NCBI GenBank assembly: GCA_003695505.1 | Contig: RFIY01000240.1 | Location: forward strand, 1 to 11,476 | DNA length: 11,476 bases | From: Candidatus Dadabacteria bacterium | Lineage (GTDB): Bacteria > J088 | Reading direction: 5' to 3' | In this document: positions 6,337 through 11,476 of the stretch, in pieces | Position numbering within the stretch: the first letter of the stretch is position 1 | How the letters are laid out: each line of letters opens with the position of its first letter | Program-made: the position numbers and the translations under genes | The notes under the pieces: model-generated | The model's input: only the letters and a program-made list of their open reading frames with translations | Databases searched by the model: none | What the model was told of the DNA's origin: nothing

Positions 6337-7635
6337 TCAGCAGGTCGCTGAAGCTTCCAGCCACGTGCCGGGTTCTGCGGCCGGGAGGCCGATTCTTGGA
6401 CGCGTGGCCGTCTGGCGTGCCCAGAGAAGCTGCACGTCGCCAAGATAACCGGATGCGAATCCAGCCGCGCAGTAGTTGAGATAGTAGCGCCAGATGCGCC
6501 AGAAGCGGTCGTCGAATCCGCGGCGTCCGCGAATCTCCGGCCAGGAAGCGGAAAAGCGCCGATCCCATTCGCGCAACGTCCGCGCGTAGTGCGGGCCGAT
6601 ATCCTCCAGATGGATCAGCCGGCAGTCGGCCATCGCGCGCGCCGCTTCGGCAAGCACGCTGACCGACGGGATCACACTGCCGGGAAAAACATACTTCTGG
6701 ATCATATCGAGTTCCCGGATGTGCTGCTCATAACGATCGTCATTGAGTACGATCGCCTGAACAAGCGCCAGCCCGTCGTCCGCCAACAGGCGGTCCAGCG
6801 TTCGGAAATAGGTCGGAAGCCCTTCGCGGCCGACGGCTTCGATCATTTCGATCGAAACGATCCGGTCGTAACGTCCCTTCAGGTCACGATAGTCCTCGAA
6901 CAGCACCGTCACGCGGTCCGCGCATCCGAGACGTTGAATCCGTTCGGTGGCGAACGCATGTTGCGCCGGGGAAATCGTCGTTGTCGTCACGCGACAGCCA
7001 TACTTCGCCGCAGCCCAGGCCGCCATCGCTCCCCAGCCGGTCCCGATTTCGAGCAGATGGTGTTCCGACGTCAGGCCCAGTTTGCGGCAGATATGATCAA
7101 GCTTGCGCACCTGGGCGGTCTCCAGGGATTCGTGTTCGTTGTCCCAGATGGCGCAAGAGTACATCATCGTCGCATCGAGCATCCGGGCGTAGAAATCGTT
7201 CCCAAGATCATAGTGCGCCTCGATGTTGCGCCGGGCGCCACGGCGTGTATTGCGATTGCGCCACTGCGCAAACCGCTGGATGCGGCCGACCAGCCACCCG
7301 CCGCCACGTTCGAGCTCGGCAACCGCCGAGCCGCTGGCGAACAGCGTGAACAGTCGCTCGAGATCGGCGCATTCCCAGTCGCCGTCAATCCAGCTTTCGG
7401 CGAGGCCAAGCGTCCCGCCGAGTGCGACGCGGCGGTAGAAGCGCGGCCGTCGCACATCAATCCAGACCGGCGCGGCATCGCCTGCTCCGAGCTGCACGGC
7501 GCCCGCCTCATCGGCGATCACCAGCGGACCCGGCGCGATGCGGCCAAGTTCTTCCAGGACGCGGTTGCGAAAGAGGCGATCGACCGATCGCATGCGTTCG
7601 GGTACGCGAAGGAATTCGGGAGTTTGTTGCAGCAT
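6337..7635 (-). CDS. cfa: Cyclopropane-fatty-acyl-phospholipid synthase family methyltransferase (full-length Cfa homologue)
   Basis: A 432-aa SAM-dependent enzyme that should modify a double bond (or related site) in phospholipid acyl chains. GGAGGAG lies just before ATG 7635. The N-terminal lipid-binding domain (about 1-125) contains GLAESWIDGDWE (77-88). The catalytic domain begins near RRNIEAHYDLGNDFY (135-149), continues with MMYSCAIW (157-164), and has the SAM motif LLEIGTGWG (194-202). Comparing from memory with E. coli Cfa, the bicarbonate-site Cys (161), Glu (266 in MIEAVG) and Tyr (350) are kept. The His of 'LLHTI' is Gln293 here (LVQAI), and the His after the Glu is Ala267. The gene is last in a four-gene operon with DUF1365, FAD protein and a second methyltransferase. 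The substitution suggests a subfamily that may make something other than simple cyclopropane fatty acids. Confidence 0.92.
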   Translation of the reverse strand: MLQQTPEFLRVPERMRSVDRLFRNRVLEELGRIAPGPLVIADEAGAVQLGAGDAAPVWIDVRRPRFYRRVALGGTLGLAESWIDGDWECADLERLFTLFASGSAVAELERGGGWLVGRIQRFAQWRNRNTRRGARRNIEAHYDLGNDFYARMLDATMMYSCAIWDNEHESLETAQVRKLDHICRKLGLTSEHHLLEIGTGWGAMAAWAAAKYGCRVTTTTISPAQHAFATERIQRLGCADRVTVLFEDYRDLKGRYDRIVSIEMIEAVGREGLPTYFRTLDRLLADDGLALVQAIVLNDDRYEQHIRELDMIQKYVFPGSVIPSVSVLAEAARAMADCRLIHLEDIGPHYARTLREWDRRFSASWPEIRGRRGFDDRFWRIWRYYLNYCAAGFASGYLGDVQLLWARQTATRPRIGLPAAEPGTWLEASATC

Positions 7636-7653
7636 GGTTTCTCCTCCGTGCGT

Positions 7654-8457
7654 TCAGGCCGCGTCGTGCATGCGCGGCGGCTGGCTGTGATCGACGACCG
7701 TCCGGCCGGCCGTCGATCCGGGATACTCGAGGTAGCGCACACCCTTCAGGCGCAACCACAACGCGTGCGCATAGATGCGGGCGATGATCTGGACGGTCTG
7801 CAGTGGATAACGAACGAGCAGGCCCGCCATCGCGCCTCGTGTGATCGGGCGGCGGCGCAGTTCAAGCAGCGCGGTGAACAGCGGACGGCCGTCTTCGAGG
7901 TTGCGCATCGCGATCGTGAGCGCTTCGCCGGGCCGGCCGATGGTCCAGTCGTATTCCTGGGCCAGCGGCATGAACGGCGACACATGGAAGGGCTTGGCGA
8001 AACGGTGCCGGCTGAATGGACCATTCGCCGCAGGCAGGACGATCTGATGACGCTCGCCCCAGGGTGTGTTGGTGATGTCGGCCACCGTCGCGCAATGTTG
8101 TTCATGGCGGTCGAACAAGTAGTAGAACACGACCGGATTGAACACATAGCCGAAATAACGCAGGTGCCCGAGCATCCGGACAGGGCCTTCGGGCCGCACG
8201 CCGCAGGCCTCGGCGACCGTATCGCGTACGGTATCCGCCAGCGAGACCCGTGGATCGCCGAAGTAATCTTCGCGCCGGAATCGTCCCGGTGCCGGCCGGC
8301 GCCCGGACCACAGCGGCAGACGGTCAAGCAACGACGGAAGCTCGTCCAGATCCATGTAGAGCATGAAGGTGCGCCAGCGGAATCCGTGCCGCACGGGCGC
8401 GAACCGCTGATGGCGAATCGTGCCTTCGTAGATTGCGGAGGTCGTGCTGAGCATCAT
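7654..8457 (-). CDS. DUF1365 family protein
   Basis: A 267-aa protein of the DUF1365 family, biochemically uncharacterised as far as I know but almost always encoded beside Cfa-like enzymes and an FAD amine-oxidase-like protein. Family blocks are IYEGTIRHQRFAPVRHGFRW (9-28) with FMLYMDLDEL, RREDYFGD (61-68), LRYFGYVFNPVVFYYLFD (99-116), ADITNTPWGERHQ (126-138) and KPFHVSPFMPL (155-165). The repeated His, Asp and aromatic residues suggest a catalytic or ligand-binding site. I chose ATG 8457 because its A-T-G-A overlaps the stop of the upstream FAD gene, which indicates translational coupling. A GTG 30 nt further upstream is possible but adds a poorly conserved tail. No signal peptide is seen; a mildly hydrophobic stretch at about 208-236 could associate with membrane. 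Its role in lipid modification is inferred from context. Confidence 0.93.
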   Translation of the reverse strand: MMLSTTSAIYEGTIRHQRFAPVRHGFRWRTFMLYMDLDELPSLLDRLPLWSGRRPAPGRFRREDYFGDPRVSLADTVRDTVAEACGVRPEGPVRMLGHLRYFGYVFNPVVFYYLFDRHEQHCATVADITNTPWGERHQIVLPAANGPFSRHRFAKPFHVSPFMPLAQEYDWTIGRPGEALTIAMRNLEDGRPLFTALLELRRRPITRGAMAGLLVRYPLQTVQIIARIYAHALWLRLKGVRYLEYPGSTAGRTVVDHSQPPRMHDAA

Positions 8458-9725
8458 GCCGCTGCTCGCCGGGTGTGGATCGCCCACAGGGCATCGGCGG
8501 CTTCGTAGCCGCTGCGCAACCCGTCTTCGTGGAATCCGAACCCCCAGTACGCGCCGGCAAAAAACGTTCGCCCGCAGTGCAGTTCGTCGCGCCTGCGCTG
8601 TGCCGCGATGGCCGCCGCGTCAAAGATCGGATGTTCGTAATCGATCACTTCGACGATGTGATCCGGATGAACGAGGTCTTCGCGATTCAGCGTCACGAAG
8701 TAACGCTCGGGCCCTGGCAGCGACTGCAGGCGTGTCATGTCGTACGTGACGCTGACGGGAACGCCTTCGGACGCGGGGATCCGGTAGTTCCAGCTCGCCC
8801 AGGCGCGACGGCGCTGCGGCATCGCGGTTGCATCGGTATGCAGGATCGCCCGGTTTTTCTGATAGCGGATCGCACCGAGCACGTCGCGTTCGACTGGATC
8901 CGCATCGGAAAGAAGGCGAAGCGCCTGATCGCTGTGCGTTGCAACGATGACGTAGTCGAACCGCTGTGTTTCGCCTTTGTCGGTACGCAACAGCACGCCA
9001 TCGCGCTGACGCCGGAGCGAGACAACGCCTTCATCGCGCCGCACGACGACGTCGTCCATCGCACGGTACAACGCATCGACGTACTGGCGCGACCCGCCGC
9101 GCACGACCCGCCACTGCGGCTGACCCGAAGCCTGAAGCATTCGGTGATTGCGCATGAATCGCACCATCGTTACGACAGGAAATTCGAGAACATTCCGGGC
9201 GGTCGCCGACCAGATCGCCGCCGCCATCGGGATGACGAACCAGTCACGGAACCACTCGCTGTAGCCGTTCGCCTCCAGGTACTCGGCCACCGTCCTGTCG
9301 GCCGGTTCACCGGCCAGAATCTCTTCCGCCTCCCTACCGAAGCGAAGAAAGTCCCGCCAGACACGCAAGAACCGCGGGTCGAACAGGCGCCGCCGCTGCG
9401 CGAACAGCCCGTTGACGTTTCGCGTGCTGTATTCCAGTCCGGTTCGCTCGCAGGAGACGCCGAAACTCATGTCCGAGGCCTGCGTTGCGACCTTCAGTTC
9501 CGCCAGCAACTGCGTGAACAGGGGATAATTCGTTTCGTTGTAAACGATGAATCCCGTGTCGACCGGCAGAGGTTCGCCCGTCCGGTCAACCAGAGACGTC
9601 CGGGTGTGACCGCCCAGGCGCGCCTGCTGCTCGAAGAGCGTCAACGCAGCACGTCCGCGCAGGCGCCATGCGGCGCCGTTCCCGGCGATGCCGGCGCCGA
9701 TGATCGCTACCTGTGGTCGCATCAT
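8454..9725 (-). CDS. FAD-dependent amine-oxidase-like flavoprotein of the Cfa/DUF1365 cluster
   Basis: A 423-aa flavoprotein. The N-terminus is a Rossmann FAD fold with GAGIAG (10-15), the ribose-binding acidic residue Glu32 after a hydrophobic strand, and the following GGHTRT block (38-43). A C-terminal FAD-binding segment, FFAGAYWGFGFHEDGL followed by SGYEAADAL, lies near 390-414. The layout resembles phytoene-desaturase/amine-oxidase-superfamily proteins annotated as 'NAD/FAD-binding protein' next to DUF1365 and Cfa. The likely reaction is oxidation or desaturation of a lipid chain, but the substrate is not known. The start at ATG 9725 overlaps the stop of the upstream methyltransferase (ATGA), with GAGG nearby; a second ATG follows directly. 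The downstream end overlaps DUF1365 in the same way, so the three genes are probably translated together. Confidence 0.9.
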   Translation of the reverse strand: MMRPQVAIIGAGIAGNGAAWRLRGRAALTLFEQQARLGGHTRTSLVDRTGEPLPVDTGFIVYNETNYPLFTQLLAELKVATQASDMSFGVSCERTGLEYSTRNVNGLFAQRRRLFDPRFLRVWRDFLRFGREAEEILAGEPADRTVAEYLEANGYSEWFRDWFVIPMAAAIWSATARNVLEFPVVTMVRFMRNHRMLQASGQPQWRVVRGGSRQYVDALYRAMDDVVVRRDEGVVSLRRQRDGVLLRTDKGETQRFDYVIVATHSDQALRLLSDADPVERDVLGAIRYQKNRAILHTDATAMPQRRRAWASWNYRIPASEGVPVSVTYDMTRLQSLPGPERYFVTLNREDLVHPDHIVEVIDYEHPIFDAAAIAAQRRRDELHCGRTFFAGAYWGFGFHEDGLRSGYEAADALWAIHTRRAAA

Positions 9726-10762
9726 GCCACCTCACGGGTCGACATCGGAATCACACGCGCGCCGCGTACGGGACGAAGACGGTAGTGGCCCACGCCCCAC
9801 TCGGCGCCACCGCGGAAGCCAAACATCTCCGCGCACGCCATAAAAAAGATGCGCCAACGTTGCAACCACAGCGAAGCATCGCGCGGGCCATAAACACCGG
9901 CGAACAGCTCCAGGACTTCGTCGCGATGGGCATCGAGGTTCCGCAGCCACGCTTCGGCGGTTTTCTGATAGTGCCAGCCGGGCAGAAACTCTTCCTGCGC
10001 AACCGCCACCAGATCCGGAAATCGCTGAAAGACCCCATAGTCGGGCATCAGGCCCCCCGTGAAAAAGTACTTCGCCATCCAGTCGGTCGCATCGCGAACC
10101 TCGTAGGGGTAGCAGAAGTGCCGATGGCAGAAGATGTGGATGAACATCTCGCCGTCTTCCGCAAGCCAGTTGCCGCAGCGACGCAGAAGCTCCTGCCAGT
10201 TGCGCATGTGTTCGAACATTTCCACCGAAACGATCCGGTCGAAACGTTCACCGGGATCGAAATCGTTCATATCCGCGGTCACGATATCGATGTTGTCGAG
10301 GCCTTCCTGGGCGGCCACCGCAAGGATGTAGTCGCGTTGCGCGGTCGAGTTGGACACCGCCACGATCCGGGCATCGCGAAAACGCGCCGCCATCGTCAGC
10401 GTCAGCGAGCCCCATCCGCAACCGAGCTCGAGAATCCGTTGGCCGTTCGCGAGCCGCGCCGCGGCCATCGTGCGCTCGAGCATCTTTTCTTCTGCCTGCG
10501 CAAGTGTCTCGTCGCCATCCGGCCAGTATGCGCTGCTGTATTTGCGGTGCGGTCCGAGCACCAGTTCGAAAAACCGCGGCGGAAGTTCGTAATGTTGTTC
10601 ATTCGCCGCATCCGTGTGCAGCGCCACCGGTCCTTCGACCAGCAACCGCTCCTCGCCGGGCTGGCGGCACTGTTCTTTCAGGCGCAAGCGACAGTTCCAG
10701 CGAATTGCGGCGCGGATCGCCGCGTCCGGGACCAGATTTCGTTTCAGTAAAGCGTCGATCAT
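9722..10762 (-). CDS. SAM-dependent methyltransferase, coclaurine N-methyltransferase/Cfa-like short form
   Basis: A 346-aa methyltransferase. The start is ATG 10762, with a strong AGGAGG five nt upstream; an ATG at 10798 lacks an SD. Signatures in order: NEQHYELP (55-62), KYSSAYWPDGDETLAQAEEK (74-93), SAM motif LELGCGWGSL (111-120), VSNSTAQRDYI (136-146), SVEMFEHMRNW (179-189) and MFIHIFCHRHFCYPY (206-220), then WMAKYFFTGGLMPD. This is the branch that joins plant coclaurine N-methyltransferases to bacterial Cfa-like proteins. The Glu-His pair used in that branch is represented by Glu184/His185 and His209. It lacks the long N-terminal lipid-binding domain of classical Cfa. In bacteria, members lie in light- and singlet-oxygen-induced clusters, where some related enzymes act in furan fatty acid synthesis. 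The gene is first in the operon and divergent from litR, 139 bp away. Confidence 0.9.
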   Translation of the reverse strand: MIDALLKRNLVPDAAIRAAIRWNCRLRLKEQCRQPGEERLLVEGPVALHTDAANEQHYELPPRFFELVLGPHRKYSSAYWPDGDETLAQAEEKMLERTMAAARLANGQRILELGCGWGSLTLTMAARFRDARIVAVSNSTAQRDYILAVAAQEGLDNIDIVTADMNDFDPGERFDRIVSVEMFEHMRNWQELLRRCGNWLAEDGEMFIHIFCHRHFCYPYEVRDATDWMAKYFFTGGLMPDYGVFQRFPDLVAVAQEEFLPGWHYQKTAEAWLRNLDAHRDEVLELFAGVYGPRDASLWLQRWRIFFMACAEMFGFRGGAEWGVGHYRLRPVRGARVIPMSTREVA

Positions 10763-10833
10763 CGCGACCTCCTGCAGTTGTCGATTCGTGTTCATCATGA
10801 TCTTGGCATATATCGCTCATTAATGCAAGTTCG

Positions 10834-10879
10834 ATCGGTTTTTTGTGGATTAAGAAATATTATTTGTTGTTAAACCGAT
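10834..10879. promoter_or_regulatory. Inverted repeat in the divergent litR/methyltransferase control region
   Basis: ATCGGTTT (10834-10841) and AAACCGAT (10872-10879) are perfect 8-bp inverted copies 30 bp apart in an AT-rich stretch. The right arm lies in the spacer of the putative litR promoter, so a protein bound there would block litR. This fits autoregulation, which is common for LitR-type genes. The arms differ from the dyad at 3059-3079, so it is not clear that the same protein binds both. Confidence 0.4.
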
Positions 10880-10894
10880 TAAGTGTGCTATGAT
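10867..10894 (+). promoter_or_regulatory. Putative litR promoter
   Basis: TTGTTA (10867-10872, 4 of 6 consensus) and TATGAT (10889-10894, 5 of 6) are separated by 16 bp. Transcription would start near 10901, next to ATG 10902, giving a leaderless or almost leaderless message. No SD is seen before any of the three in-frame ATGs (10890, 10893, 10902). No convincing promoter was found for the opposite-strand methyltransferase operon in the same region. Confidence 0.45.
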
Positions 10895-10901
10895 GAACCT
10901 T

Positions 10902-11476
10902 ATGAAGAAAGCCACTACAGATCCACTGCTGACCTCAAGTGAAGCCGCGACGCTACTCGACTGCCACGAGTCCACGATCAAGCGCTTCTGCGATTCGGGG
11001 CTGCTTTCGTTTCAGCGGACGCCCGGCGGGCACAGGCGCATCCCGCTGGACTCGCTCCTGGCATTCGCCCGGGAATCCGGACAACCCCTCACGCTCCCGC
11101 TGCTCGACATGGGCGAGCACGCGGCAACCTTCTGGCATGCCTGGCAGGCCTTCCGTGCATCGGAGACAACGCTGCTGGTCGACCTGATGGAACAGTGGCT
11201 GCTCAGTCACGCACTCGATCTGATCGCGCCGACCATGCGACTGCTCGCTCAGCAGGAACAGATCGAACTCGCCGACGTCTTCGATGACCTGATCCAGCCC
11301 CTGATGGCAAGGATCGGCGACCGGTGGGCCGCCGGGCGTCTCACCGTCGCCCAGGAGCATCTCTATTCGCATGTGATCGAACAGGGACTGTTCATCCTGG
11401 CCGAAGCCAGACGCCGGCTTGGCGCAGCGTACGAATCGGTCGTGCGCAAGCGCGCGCTCGTCGCCTGCGCCGAAGG
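10902..11476 (+). CDS. litR: LitR/CarH-type B12-dependent photoreceptor transcriptional regulator, 3' end outside the window
   Basis: The first 191 residues of a MerR-family regulator. Residues 9-55 form the winged HTH: LLTSSEAATLLDCHESTIKR, then the recognition and wing part FQRTPGGHRRI (37-47). After a linker, residues 75-165 match the helical cap of the cobalamin module. It contains W142, nine residues, then Glu152-His153 (RWAAGRLTVAQEH), the Wx9EH signature of CarH/LitR light sensors; the Trp and His cap adenosylcobalamin. In characterised members, dark B12-bound protein represses, and light breaks the Co-C bond and releases DNA. The B12 base-off ligand motif (D-x-H-x-x-G) would lie beyond the right edge. 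I chose ATG 10902 because of the -10 box just upstream; ATG 10890 or 10893 would add 3-4 residues. It is divergent from the Cfa operon, and photolyase, Cfa-like and lipocalin genes nearby are plausible targets. Confidence 0.93.
   Translation, partial: MKKATTDPLLTSSEAATLLDCHESTIKRFCDSGLLSFQRTPGGHRRIPLDSLLAFARESGQPLTLPLLDMGEHAATFWHAWQAFRASETTLLVDLMEQWLLSHALDLIAPTMRLLAQQEQIELADVFDDLIQPLMARIGDRWAAGRLTVAQEHLYSHVIEQGLFILAEARRRLGAAYESVVRKRALVACAE

Noticed and set aside
8458-8487. GTG 8487 as start of the DUF1365 protein
   Set aside because: ATG 8457 forms the ATGA overlap with the upstream gene, and the extra ten residues do not look conserved.
6589-8508. A 639-codon open frame on the plus strand opposite cfa and DUF1365
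   Set aside because: The minus-strand proteins there match known families throughout. The plus frame gives an Arg/His-rich, unrecognisable product typical of antisense frames in GC-rich DNA.
8475-10750. Long plus-strand open frames opposite the FAD protein and the short methyltransferase (8475-9785 and 9713-10750)
   Set aside because: Same reason: antisense shadows of well-supported genes, with no recognisable domains.
10763-10798. ATG 10798 as start of the short methyltransferase
   Set aside because: The AGGAGG SD is correctly spaced only for ATG 10762.
10798-10856. ECF (RpoE/ChrR-type) promoter upstream of litR, from TGATCT (10798-10803) or TAAGAA (10851-10856)
   Set aside because: The elements do not pair at an acceptable spacing, and no RpoE or ChrR gene is present in the window.

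Overview
The window is GC-rich and densely coded, and looks like a chromosome segment of a Gram-negative bacterium. Two lipoprotein signal peptides, a penicillin-acylase-type enzyme and a LitR/CarH-type regulator next to a photolyase all fit Pseudomonadota, perhaps a gammaproteobacterium. The species cannot be told from the sequence.

Layout. Positions 1-750 (+) hold the 3' end of a penicillin-acylase-family hydrolase. It meets, tail to tail with a 4-nt gap, a minus-strand pair (755-1412): a 63-aa protein of unknown function and an overlapping MNT/AbiEii-like nucleotidyltransferase, which resembles a small toxin-antitoxin-type module. Next on the minus strand is a class I photolyase (1441-2826). 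A 301-bp divergent control region (2827-3127) follows, with a good promoter and a dyad operator. It drives a plus-strand run of three envelope genes: a lipoprotein with three FAS1 (fasciclin) domains, a Blc-type lipocalin lipoprotein and a membrane-anchored PlsC-type acyltransferase (3128-6237). Convergent to this is a tightly packed four-gene minus-strand operon (10762 to 6337): a coclaurine-N-methyltransferase/Cfa-like methyltransferase, an FAD amine-oxidase-like flavoprotein, a DUF1365 protein and a full-length Cfa homologue. Two of its three junctions are ATGA start/stop overlaps. It is transcribed divergently from a LitR/CarH-type regulator that runs off the right edge (10902-11476+). That regulator carries a MerR-like HTH and the Wx9EH light-sensing B12 motif.

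How the genes fit together. From 1441 onward the content matches the known light/singlet-oxygen response theme (photolyase, Cfa-like methyltransferases, DUF1365 and FAD protein under a LitR or RpoE-ChrR regulator). I infer that a B12-dependent photoreceptor controls DNA repair together with remodelling and transport of membrane lipids. The fatty-acid chemistry done by the methyltransferase-flavoprotein-DUF1365-Cfa set is the most interesting open question. The full-length Cfa has Gln where classical CFA synthases have their active-site His, while the shorter methyltransferase keeps that His. The acyltransferase and lipocalin may belong to the same pathway.

The main regulatory signals are a 21-bp dyad inside the FAS1-gene promoter, an inverted repeat around the litR promoter, two promoters whose -10 box lies 6-7 nt from the start codon (possible leaderless mRNAs), and a 13-bp inverted repeat between the FAS1 and lipocalin genes.
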